From: Onchocerca volvulus
Taxonomy: Eukaryota; Nematoda; Chromadorea; Rhabditida; Onchocercidae
Direction of reading: 5' to 3'
Assembly (NCBI GenBank): GCA_000499405.2
Contig: HG738139.1
Location: 1,902,976-1,966,975, forward strand
Length of the DNA: 64,000 nucleotides
The notes under the pieces were generated by a model that saw only the letters and a list, made by a program, of their open reading frames with translations, ran no database searches and was not told where the DNA came from. Position numbers and translations under genes: made by a program. The first letter of the stretch is position 1. Each line of letters begins with the position of its first letter. This document shows positions 51,170 to 63,624 of the stretch, in pieces.

Positions 51170-54100
51170 TTAATATTGAGCAGTGAAATGATTAGGATAT
51201 GTATTCATAATTTGTGGTGGCTTCCTCCAACCGGCCATATTTACCGGATCTTGAAACACTAACGGTGATGAGGATTTCCTGAATAATTTTTTATATATAT
51301 TTCTTATCTTTTATTTTAGATGTTTTCTTATCTTTTATCACAATATCGAGCTGACAACAATTAGCTATTATCAGCCAAATATATTCTCGAGATATTAATT
51401 AAAGCAAATCGAAATGCCTTAATTATGGCTAACTGAAATTAGTAGACAGATTGAACTGAAATGCTTTGGAGATCTATGATCTTCTTCCGAAATTTTGAAA
51501 AAAATTACATCTAATATATAATTGTTCAGAATTTGAAAATCATAATTCACAAAATATTTTTTAAATAAAAAGGGAATTTTCTGGAAAAGAAAAAATTTAA
51601 AATGAGCGATAATTTAATAAATAAATTGATTGGTAACGAATTATCAAATAAGTTTCATAAAAATTAACCTCTTTTTTCGGCAACAAAAAGCAACGATAAT
51701 AAGGATGATGATGGACCATAGAGCGCATAAAGCTATCGGTGTCACGATAAACAAGGCTAAAGTATTGCTGTATCAGGATAAACAAAATTAAACCGTTACT
51801 GTGTCACGATATACAGTAAGCAAAATACTACTGTATCATGATAAATAAGACGAAAGTATTATTGTCTCATAATATTGCTGGGTCACGAAGATTCAATTAT
51901 TATTGTAATTTTAGACTTTCACTAAAAATATTCAAATCTCAATTATTTTCATTTAATATTTAATATACAAATAGTTTGATTTTGCAAACTAATTCAATTT
52001 GTTAAAGAAATGAAATAGTTTTAAGAAGTCACAGAAGAATACTTGCTTGTTTCAATCAATGTTTCCCTAAGGAAAAAAAAAGAAATTGATAGATTCATAG
52101 AAATTCTTGCCAAAATAAATTACTGTAGTAGTAGTATACCTTACATAGATAAATCTCTTTATAATAGTATGTTAAAATTAAAATTAAACAAAAAAATTGA
52201 TTTCAAAATATTCTAATAAATATAATACTTACTGCTACTGCTATCTGTTTCATCGATTGTTTTACCACCAATATAAAGTTCATTTCCAATATCACTGTAA
52301 TCTTTGGCAAGTGGTGGATTTGTTGTTGTTTGTATCGTCATATTTGGTTCTTTTTGATGTTTCTTTACCTCTGATATAGTATTTACCTGAGAAATAGTAT
52401 TTATTTGAGAAATTAGCATTAATATAATACTGCTAAAATGAAATTCATTCAATATCAACTAACTTATGTCCAGATTTGTTTTTATGAAATTCTGGAAAAA
52501 TGTAGAAATAAAAGATTTGAATGATAAAAGAAATGTCAAATTTTTTAACCGGTTCATTGATCCAATTATTCATTATGAACGGTGTTTCCTCTATATCATC
52601 ATCTATTTCAATACTTTTCGGTATTCCCAGTGGTACATCGGTAATTGCATTATTCAACATCGGTGTTATTGATTCTTCTAAAAATTACTCAACAATTTTA
52701 GATAGATCAATTTTGATCGGAATAAAAAATTAAGAACTTTATTAAAAAATATGCATAATTTTTGATAATAGCAATTTTAAAAGATATAAATTAAATTTTT
52801 AGATTGAACAAAATCAAAACAAATAAGAAATCTTATCTAATAAAAATAAAAATTCCAAAAAATTTTTTTAAATTTCGGATTTGGCATTGAATTATCAACA
52901 AATTGCACTAGATTTTCATTGTACCAGATTATCAATGAATTTTATTCAATCTATGTATTTTGAAATCTATTGAAATTACAAACAAAATCCAAAATAAAAC
53001 TAAAAAAAAACGAATAAAACTATAACAAACCGATTGGAGCATTAATTCGTAGACAATTCAATCCATCACCATGATAACCTTCGTTACAGATACATTCCGG
53101 TCCTTCCGGTGATTTTTCATCACAAACAGCATTTATCGAACACTTTTCCTTATATCGCAAATAACATGCATCCACTTCTGCAAAAATACATTTAACTTCT
53201 AAATCTTATATTCAGAATCCTTTCTTTTCAGAATCCAAATTTACTCTGTAAACAATAGATATACAATTAAAAACATATAATATTATTGATATCAAAATAC
53301 TTTAAAAATTGTTTCGTTCGTAACCATATTGATTTTGTTTTCATATACGGAAAAACAAATTTGACGTACGTTTGCATGAGAAGCCATCACCCTCGTAAAG
53401 TTCGCTGCATTTGCATCGATAACTTCCAATTTCGTTGATACATGTTGCTTTCGATGAACAATTATGTCTTTCCGTAATGCATTCATTCACATCTAAAATT
53501 AAAAAAAATATTTAAGTAAAAAATAGAAATAACACGTTATAATTATATTTGCTAATAAATTATTAATTTTATTAAACAGAATAATTTGATGATTGAAGTA
53601 AGTATCTTCTGCGAAATATATAATAGCGTATCAATGCATCCAATTGACTAATTAATTATCACAAAGATATTTCTATGCTGTGTACCAAAAATTAAAATAA
53701 TAATTTCTGATAAAGTTAAAGTTTGGAATAATTTACCATATCTTTGTAGAAACTACAGAATTTAATTACTTTGATTAAAAAAAAAAAAATGGAATTGAAT
53801 CCTTCTTATTGTCAACTAAATTCATTTAAAGCAACATTTTCTCATTTTCAAAATTCAAAATTCTTCAATAATAATTTGATAAGCTAACCTTCGAAACAAT
53901 TGACACCCATCCAACCTTCTGCGCATTGAGCATTAGAACAGAAACCAGTAGCAAAATCACATGGAATATTGTTGCGACAATGACATTTGTTCTCGCAACG
54001 GAATCCCCACATACCTGCGGCACATTCTAAAACGGAAACTTTCAACTGATCCATTCTAACGATTCATAATCAACTATCGCAAAGCGATGCGGAAATCGCT

Positions 54101-57100
54101 CCAAACGCCGAAATCATCTTGATTTCCGGTCACGTTTAACATTATTCTAACAACTCACATTGAATATTGTCGTGAAATGTCGTGAAGTAAAAGACATTCT
54201 CAACTCTAAATGTCAAAGCATTTAATATAATTTATAAATTAATCGATTCTTGTCGATCAAATCGCAGTAATTTTTGAATTTAAAGGCATATATTCTAATT
54301 TAATAATGTCTTTTGTCGGAAAGATCGAAATAATTTTAGCATAAATATATTCAAATAATCAAAATACTGTGTTGCTAAAATATTTCCTGCATGATTCATC
54401 ATTCAAGATGCATATAAATAAGTAAGTGTTATCATATCTAATGTAATTGTTCATCTTTATTTTCGATTACCAAACTTTATCTTTAACGGGAAATACCGGG
54501 AACTAATCACATGCAAATGCAAATGCTTCCGGTTTTATAGCCTAGCTTATGTAACAATAATGGGAATTTAGTAAGTTGAAATGCCCATAACAAAAAGGAT
54601 TGTTATCGATTGGAGAAAAAGAATTATTTTCGATTCAGAATTGATTTGGATAAACGCAGCGAGCTGTATTCCTTCATTTCTCTCATCAACATTTACATTT
54701 TATCATCAATCATCTCTCAGAAAATATCCCGAATATTCCCGCAAAGAAATATGCCGGCTATCAAAAATTTAAAATTTAAGAAGAAAACTCTATATTTTCA
54801 ATTGTTGAACAATATTCTTATCAACTATCGTTAAATCCAATATTCGGCTTTGATAAACTCTCAATCAATGATATTAGTTTTCTTTGAATAATTATTGTAT
54901 ATAACAGATAAGCAAGAAAAATTTTCTCACAATATTCTTCTAAGCTTGTTTTATTACGCTTGAAGAATCAATTGTTGATATAAACGTTATTACAGTTGAT
55001 CTAAGTATAGCCATCCTTGTAATGAACTAATTAATTAATTAATCTTAAGTTTACCTTTCTGACACAAAGGTGGATCCAATGTACCGGCCGGACAATGTAA
55101 CGGAAGAACTCCATCAACTCGGAATAACCATTTTCCTTGTTCACCGATATTCGATTGATTAGCTAACATTTCAAAAGGTAACTCGAAAAATTCAATTCCT
55201 GATGAGAAACCACTCAAACCACTATCAGATTCAATTTGTTCGAATAAATACATAACAAATGTTGCATTATCACCTCGTGCTACTATTACTTGAAATGAAT
55301 TTTCCTGTAATTTAAAATTTTCAAATTTCATTTTCACTTATAAAATATCAGAAATTCAAAATATGTGCATAATTTCTATAAATTCATACATGTATATATG
55401 TCAATAGATTATAATAAAATTGAAAGTGAAAAAATTTTTCTTTAATTGCTATCATTCTTTTTTTTTTTTATTGATTTTATCTGAATAATGATAAAATCAG
55501 ACATTTTGGCAAATTTTTTAAAATCATATAAATGATGTAGATATGCATAGAAATGAGAAGAAATTTCTTAAAAATTTAAATTCAACTTTTACTTCTCTAC
55601 CGAATTTCTATCGTAAGATTGGAAAGATTCATTGAAATACCTGATCAGTATCAACTTGTAACATATGATCATATGAAATGATAAATAATGAACGTGCACG
55701 AAAATCTTTCTGATGAAAATTGTTATGTACACTTAAAGAAAAACGAGCCAATAATGTATAATCTTTTCGATCAACATCTAAAATATATGTTCAGTTATAT
55801 TTCGAAAATGTTGGAAATTTATTTTTTTATACTTCGACTTTATTCGAATTTTATTTGTTTTTTTTTTTTATTTTTTTTTAAATTCGGTATAACCTAATAA
55901 TTCAATTTATTGGAGCTTAATTTTTGGCCATCTGAAAATTGAATTAAATTATAATTGTCCATGTTTGATTTCAAAATCTCATTAGGTCTAGTTGAAAAAA
56001 AGGATATAAAAACTTAATATATATATTTTTTAACATAATAATTAAAATATTCTCGAAATCTTGCAAATAGAATAAAAAAAAAAAATTTAGGAAATGCCAT
56101 GTTATCACCAAATGGATTAGGTCTTGAATAGTTGGATTGAAGTTTACCTCAACTGAGCTGAGTTTTACTAAGTCAAGCATTATTAACTTTTTTCTACAAA
56201 TTTTTGGTACACCTATTTAATTTATAATTATAGCAGGTAGTTGTAAATTAGACGATCAAATTATTTTGGAAATTCCTATTCAATCTATCCTGGCAATTTA
56301 ATCCATTCTGCGTATTTTATGTTCATTATTATTTTTCAAGAATGAATTTTGCTAATTTCAACCCTCCTATTTAAATTAAGAAACAACTAAAAAAAAAAAA
56401 AATGAAATTTGCCAACCATCAATAACTTTCAGAGCTACTCTTGAACCATCCTGGAAAGTATAGTGTTGATAAAGTGGCAAAAATGCTGGAAAACGAACAT
56501 TACCATCAAGTTTTAATGGAAGTGGCTCACCAAAACTTATGCCACCGTTTGATGAAATCTGAAATTAATAAATTTAATATTCAAACTTCGATTTACTATT
56601 ATTGATTTAATTTTGCAAAATATGCGCTGACTTTCATATAATATTTTATTTAGTGATTGGTCAATTTTAAAATATATTTAAGTTAAAATTCAAGAAAGAT
56701 GAAAAGGATACCGCCACATGCTGATTGCTTAATATGCTTGAAGATGAAAAAGATAAATAAAAATTGCATATTTTTTGAAATTTATAATCCTTGTGATTAA
56801 ATTTAAGTAGCAAATAAAATTGAAAAGTCAAGATAAAATGTTTACATAAATGGTACGATAAGTTCGACCAAAAACTTGGAGAGGTACATTCATAAGGTAA
56901 TCAGCGACAGCATTTAATCGTGCAGGTAATTTAAGTATTGGATTATCGATCGGGAATAGAATCGTTTCTGTAAACAATTATAATTAATAACTTGCAATCA
57001 AATGATTCATATCACAAAATTATCTCTTGGCTAATAAATTGATAAGCTAAACTGAATATAATCAGACTATTTATTTCTCTTTTCCATTGAAAAACTCAAT

Positions 57101-60100
57101 TTTCTTTTATTATCCGCTTGAAATCAATGAATCGATTAAAGATAACTCATTCCGAAGTTCTATCCTGATTATCATGGATTATCATGATTATCATGATAAC
57201 TAACTTGAACGAATAATTTAAATATTTTTTTTTAAGAAAAAATCGCGGCCTTTTTTTTTTTTTTGCTTTAAATATTTCAGAAATCTGATAGCTATTTTAC
57301 CGTGACATTGGACGCCATTACCAACGAATCCATCTGTGCAGGTGCATCGGAAAGATCCATGTAAATTAGTGCACACTGCTGCCTTATCACATGGTTCATA
57401 TCTAAAAGTATTTTTGATAATTTCAATTTAGTAATTCAATATTTCGATTATATCAGTAACGAATTAATCTATTATCTTTCATTTATATCATTAATAACAA
57501 TGAAATGTGATACTGAAGCTTAATTATTTTCAATTAATTGTTATTTAATTTTCGTCCACTAATTGTCACTTAATTATATAATTCATTATTTCCATTAAAA
57601 TGCTTTGCTAAAATTTAATTACTATTCATTATATTGAAGTTTTTTCATTTTTTTAATTTAAAAATTGGTTTACTTACTTGCATTCATCGATGTCAACACA
57701 TTGTCCCGTGTATTGATCACGTTGAAATCCATCTGCACATTCACATTCATAACTTCCTATTAAATTTTTGCAAATGCCTTTTTCACCGCAATAGAAATCT
57801 GATAGTTGGCATTCATTCACATCTAAATTTCTGATATTTTAATTTCTCAAAATAAATTATTTCCTACTTTCATTAATTGTTTCTTTCTTTCTTTCTTTCA
57901 TTCGTCTCTTTCTAACAATAAAATGAAGCGTACGTCAATTCTGCTCTCGTAAATCACGCAATTTAACGTATATTTTACAAAAATAAACACGTACCGACAC
58001 AACCATGTGGACTATCCGGATTACCGGCATAGCCAGGTGCACATCGACATTCATAGCCACCATCAGTATTCACACAAACCGAACTATTTTTGCTACCACT
58101 GCAAACAACAATTCCTTCCGCACATTCATCCAAATCTGGAATGATATTCATTTGATTTGAAAAAAAAAAAAGAATTTCGAAAAAAATATTTATTTAATTT
58201 CCTTCGAAGCAAAAGAAAATTCATTAAATTTAAAAATAATTCAGTAAATATCATCAAAATCACTTCTTGACAGATACTTTCATTTATTTACTTTCTTTTT
58301 TTCAATTAATCGCAATAAATAAATGCGACCCAAGAAAACGCTAAAAATGTATTAAATTATTGGAAAAAAAAACGAATATTTGAATTTTTTAATTTAATAC
58401 AATCTGAATATCGAAGAAAAACTCATCTGAATTGAATAAGCAATTTATTGAGTATCAGAAAAAAACTCAATTACTTGAATTAACAAATCATACAAGATGA
58501 TCATATTCTACTCGAAAAATTTCAACATAATGCCAAGTTTTTTTTTTTTTGTTTTAATTTAAAAACTTACCGACACATTTTCCATTACTATCAAATATAT
58601 ATCCAATATTGCATTGACAACTATACGAGCCTGGACTATTTTCGCATAATGCATGAGAACCACAAACACTTGGCTCGCCAAAACATTCATTAATATCCAT
58701 GCATGATTTGCCATCACCGATCCAACCGGATTTACACTTACACACTCCTCCGATACATTCCGCATTTTCATCACAGTGACATTTCGATGAAGTAATATCC
58801 AAATTTGTTTTCTTCTGAATGACATAGTTTTTTCATTATGAAAATTAATCGTTAATTATTTGAAATAAATTTAATTATTTGGATTAATTAAATGTGATAA
58901 TTTGAATATGATTAGTCATATCCGATTAGAAGATATACGTTTACTGCACTGAATTTTTTTCTTATTTTTCTTAATTTTTTTACTTAATTCTTTTTGATTA
59001 TTGCTTATTCAACTTTCCTTGACCACATTTTTTACCTAATTTTCTTTGGCTAATTTCTGTTAATTTTAACTTTAATGCATTATTTGAAAATTAATCAAAT
59101 TAATATCGAATAAAATAATTGAGTTTAAAAAATTGCAGAAATCGTATTTAATTGAGATAAGATAATAATTTTATGAATAACTGGGACATATAATTAATCG
59201 TAACGCTTTAGGATTGGATTGTGATAATTTAACATTTATTTTACTTATCATGGATTATATCAATACTTGATAGTTTCAAAAATTGATAAATAATTTGCAA
59301 AATTTCATCAGAAATTAAGAGCAAATAAATTATGGAAGGAAAAAAGATAGAATTTGTAATATTGATAAGAGATAAAGTAATCAAAGTAATTGATAAACTA
59401 ATTGTCAATTATTAGAATAAGTGAAAATTTACCTTGATAGAAAGAGGAATAAATGGGGTAGTTTTAAAATCATTTAATGAATTGCTTTGTACAGACGATT
59501 GAGTTGTCGTGCTGGAACGTTTTGTTGTCACCAAATCAGAAATAGTTGTTGTAGATACTAGTACTGGTTGTACGGGTACAATACTTACTGCTATTGATTC
59601 GCTCTTTCCAATTTTGAGAGGTGATGTACCTAAAGACCAAATATAATTAACTCTCAGATATAATTATTTAATTGTAAAATATATTCTTTATTGTGTTAAT
59701 TCTTTAACTTTTGCAACATGTCATCGTAGACAAAAAAATATGAAGTGTATTTGTCGCAAGTTAGAAAGTTATGAAATGCATTTGTCGCAAAGCAAGAAGA
59801 TATGAAATAAATTTGTTCCAAGGCGGGAAAATATAGGATGTATTTGTCGCAAGCAGAAAATTATAAAGTTCATTTGTCGTAATCCAACGTTTGTTTACCT
59901 TTACATGTATTGGTCCTGTTATCATATTCATAACAGATGCATAAATATGCGCCAGGAGTATTTACACAATCTGGTTGCTCTTGGGGACAAAGGTCATCTT
60001 TTTCTGCGCATTCATCGATATCTATAATTGACGACATATCAAATATTAAGTAGTCCGTAACTGTTTACTACTTATCGATGTAATAGACAATATAAGAATT

Positions 60101-63100
60101 GTTTTTTTAACTTATCCAGACAAATTTTTCAAAAAATTTTTAAATTTTCGAAAATCTCATTGTTTCGAAAATAAACTTACCTTCATCACAAATTGGTGCT
60201 CCGGTCCAACCAGGATTACACTTTCCATCTGGACATGCTCCTGTTTCCGCATTACATTGTGCGCCACCATCGCAATGACATTCCCTGGTGCAATCTAAAT
60301 CCCATTCCGTTTTATCACAAGTAACAGCGCATTCTTCTCCCTTAAATTGATTTAAATAATTTAAATTTTTACAAATACTCTTCACAATTCTCATTTTCTA
60401 AGGATTGCTATTTCGAGAAAAATGAACTAAGATCGTTACAGCTATCAATATTACCCCAAGTTCAATTTACATTTTTCCAATTTTATTCTCGAATTTAAAG
60501 AATGAAATGCCTTGTATCCAGCTCCACAAAGAAACACTTGTTCGGAATCAATGCGGAACAAGAATTCGCCCGGTATACCAATATCGCTTTTCTCGGCCAA
60601 TTGTTTTGCATCTTGTGTTCCTGAACCGGGCAGCGAATAATGTCCATTTAAATCACTGAAACCTGCCTAAAAAATAAAAATTAAAATTAAAAAATTGGCG
60701 CGAATTATCACTTGTGAAAAAATTTTTTGAAACGATTCGTAAGATAAAAATTGTTGAAAAAAGTCATGAGCTAAAGAATACTTCACTGTATTATCTGGGC
60801 GATTTTGACTGTTGGCAGAATAAATATTAAAAAAATGATAGAATGAATTAGATTTAAAAATTTAGAATCAATTTATGATTGGAATCAAAAATCTTTAATT
60901 TATAATAATATTTACCACGGCATTTTTATTAGTATTCAGTTTACTATAAACAATATGCGCAAATGTCCCAATATTACTGATAATCAGTGCTATTTGAAAT
61001 GAATTACCTTCCGATTTCTGCAACATATTTCGTTTTCAATATATTATATTTGTAATGATATTCTATTGGTGATGTTGAAAATTAGAAAAAAAAAATTCCA
61101 TTATTCTTGAAACAGTAAAATATAAAATTAATTAAAATTTAGCAATACATATCTGATAAGACTTGAAGAATTTAATCATATGATAATGCTTACAGGTTCC
61201 ATAACATCATGAGTATTTTCCCAAGTAACAATAAGGACCGATTTAGGTTTGAATGCTGATCCATAACGATACTGGATATTTACTTCTTTTTCTACCAAAT
61301 TCAATATCGATAAATCTGAGAGAAAAAAAAAAAAAAACATTATTCGGCTTTTTTTTGAGCTTTATATTTTAAACATTCTGAATTTCAAATCAAGCAACTA
61401 AAATCCTGGGAATTGAGCATGAATGATTTTTAATCTTTTTAGTGATAAACAACATTGGACAAATCTTCTATATTTGATAATATTCTCAGTGTGGATAAAA
61501 CTGAAATGACGAAATAATCCAAGTATTTTGTATGGTAGAAATTTATTTTTTTTCTTTTTTTTTTTTTTTTTTTCGCAGACAAATGAATCGCTTATCCGTA
61601 TCTGAACACAATGATCTTTGTTCTCTTATCTTCCGATCTGCTAATAGAGCTTATGTGCATCTGTTGAAATATTCTAAGCATTATCTATCTCTTATCCTTT
61701 GATAACCACTCATTTCCATAATTAATATGTTGCAAACTTCTGTCTACTATCAATAACAAGGATTATCCAATAATAGGAAGGAGCTTTTCGTGACAAGTAT
61801 CTTCAACATTAATGTCTTCAAGATCAGTAACATCAGTAACAGGAGCAGTTCAAATTCAAATTCAATTTCAAGATGCTTTCATCAGCACGAGCGACAATTC
61901 AGCAGAAGCAGCAGCAATGATGAAGCGAAATGGGAACGGCAGTCGCAAAAGAAAATACGACAATATAGTGGGCATTCAAACGACAATTAGTATTTTTTAT
62001 AATTTACCGTGTATTGTTCATTTAATCCTCACTATTGTATAGGCGCGATATTATATAGAATAATGTATAAACCAATAAAGCCTGTTGCTGACTTAACTGA
62101 ATCATAGTAGAAGAAGATCTACAATTCAACCGGACTACAAATCAAATTAAAAATTATCAAAGTTTTTCCCAATACTTCTAACAATCGTTTAATTTGAAGT
62201 CCAAGTGTTTAAATCATAAATTACTAATAAATGTTTTAATATCGGAACAGTGTTTTTTTCGCATAAAATTTGTTGCTAAAATCATAGCATAAATGTTTAT
62301 GAAGAATGCTTGATCGAATAACACTCAATCAGATTACTTTCGCTAATCGATCAAATCATTGTCAAGTTGATCTTAAGTTAAACTAGCATCATTCTTGTCC
62401 TCATCAGTTTTCGTCCCATTTTTCGTTCTACAACCTACTTCTTATTTTCTTTGAAGATGCCAAAATTATGTTCAAGTAGAGTCATAAAGTGATAAAAACC
62501 TATAGTAATTATTTGTGATTGGATAATAAACTGAATATATTTTATCCAAGTTTTCGCCTGACCGACGATAACAATGAAGATAAAAGCTTAATTGATTTTT
62601 ATCTAAAATCAAATAGGTAGACTTAATATGCATTTTAGCTAGTATGCTGCCAACAAAACAAATACACACACAAACTATAAGTATTTCAGTCAATTTTTCA
62701 CTATTAACATTTTCTTAACTTTCAGCTACGGTTCACTTGGCTCATCGATCGGTGAACGTTGAAATTAAGCCTTATATAGCCTGATATTTGGCTCTTAAAG
62801 CATCTGTTAATTAATATTAAATGACTTTCAAATATTTCTGGCTAAAAGAAACGATTCAACTTGGGTAATCTGAATGATGAAAGATAATTCTCTAGGATCA
62901 TTATGCTATATTTCCATGCTTTCCCATATTACATTAAATATGCACATCTAAAAATGACTTTAAAAAATTAAAAATTTTGAATAATATTAAAATATTTGAA
63001 AATAACCATTTGATTCTCGATAATGTACTTTTCCGCCCTGTGCTGGCATCCAATAAACAGCTATTACCGGTTGTGGAGATGGTAACTTTGATGGTTTCAT

Positions 63101-63624
63101 CGGTACCGATGATAAACCAATTGCTCCATCACGACGAATCTGTAATATTAAAAAAAACTTCTAATTTTACTTATTCGTAATAACTCATGTATAAAATGTA
63201 ATATGACAAAATTGATATGATAAGCAAATGGTGAGCTAAACTAATTTGTAAAATATTCGTAAAAACTTAATTGTCTATTCAGTATCATAAATCAATTCTC
63301 GATTTATTTGAATGGAAAAAGTTTTTGAAATAAATATATGCATATTATAATTTGTCATTAAATTTTCTATCTTATAACAAACATTAATTCAGAAAGGATT
63401 ATTAAAAAGAAAAAAAAAAATTACATTGACTGCGTCATATTTCTTGCCAAGAAAGTTAAAAGATATGCTGAGTTTAACGACTTGTGATGATTTTGTGAGA
63501 ATTTGATCACCTTTGGCATCACCGAATGGATATAATCGTGCACTGAATACATACGGTACCGTGATATTCAGATCAATTTGCGGTGTATTTGACGTATCAA
63601 GCTCACGTTTGTAACGATAATGCT
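51170..63624 (-). CDS. dex-1: DEX-1-like NIDO/EGF transmembrane matrix protein (5' partial)
   Basis: Twenty-three minus-strand exons: 63425-63624, 63007-63139, 61194-61315, 60916-61017, 60511-60666, 60181-60340, 59899-60021, 59433-59629, 58571-58814, 57995-58135, 57678-57822, 57301-57401, 56846-56967, 56417-56558, 55641-55777, 55055-55304, 53889-54026, 53370-53492, 53031-53177, 52550-52677, 52233-52386, 51669-51756, 51170-51278. They join in frame to about 1119 residues and a stop; the signal peptide exon is beyond the window. Domain order: NIDO 1; laminin-type cysteine-rich EGF; calcium-binding EGF (DIDEC); Ser/Thr linker; EGF and four calcium-binding EGFs (DINEC, DLDEC, DVNEC, DIDEC); NIDO 2; a second laminin-type EGF; calcium-binding EGF; EGF; acidic stalk; one membrane helix ([20 protein letters not shown]) then RKKRKSSS and a short cytoplasmic tail. 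Two NIDO domains, EGFs and a C-terminal membrane span match C. elegans DEX-1, which acts outside cells in dendrite-tip anchoring and epithelial shaping. Most EGF exons begin and end in phase 1. Confidence 0.88.
51739..51890. repeat. 31-bp tandem repeat overlapping the dex-1 membrane exon
   Basis: Copies at 51739-51769, 51770-51800, 51801-51832 (32 bp), 51833-51863 and a truncated one at 51864-51879, followed by GGGTCACGAAG. Units start GTGTCACGATAAACAA or GTATCA(G/T)GATAAA. Copy 1 contains the acceptor AG (51757-51758) and the first 18 coding bases of the membrane exon. Confidence 0.85.
59739..59885. repeat. 31-bp tandem repeat, about 4.8 copies, dex-1 intron
   Basis: Copies at 59739-59769, 59770-59800, 59801-59831, 59832-59861 (30 bp) and 59862-59885. 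Most share TATGAA-TG-ATTTGTCGCAAG. The array fills most of the intron between exons 59899-60021 and 59433-59629, ending close to the donor. Confidence 0.88.
60341..60510 (-). other. Probable GC-AG intron in dex-1
   Basis: The exon at 60511-60666 reads to GAGYK and is followed by AAG|GCATTT, not GT. The next exon starts after TTTAAG with GGAGAAGAATGC, giving GYK|GEEC in phase 0, which keeps the EGF sequence. The only nearby GT donor (GG|GTAATA) breaks the frame. An intron beginning with GC is therefore the best model. Confidence 0.65.
61583..62079 (+). other. Possible nested plus-strand gene in a dex-1 intron
   Basis: Inside the dex-1 intron 61316-63006, about twenty Ts end in TTTCGCAG at 61578, followed by ACAAATG. 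This ATG (61583) opens 39 codons ([20 protein letters not shown] at the start; stop 61702). Further on, 61812-62042 encodes 76 residues with a less AT-biased, charged middle part ([20 protein letters not shown]), and AATAAA follows at 62074-62079. Acceptor, short frames and poly(A) signal on one strand suggest a small nested transcript, but I could not join the two frames by a convincing intron. Confidence 0.25.

Noticed and set aside
60450..60511. Reading through the dex-1 exon to a GT donor near 60455
   Set aside because: It adds a non-EGF peptide and shifts the frame of the next cysteine-rich exon.
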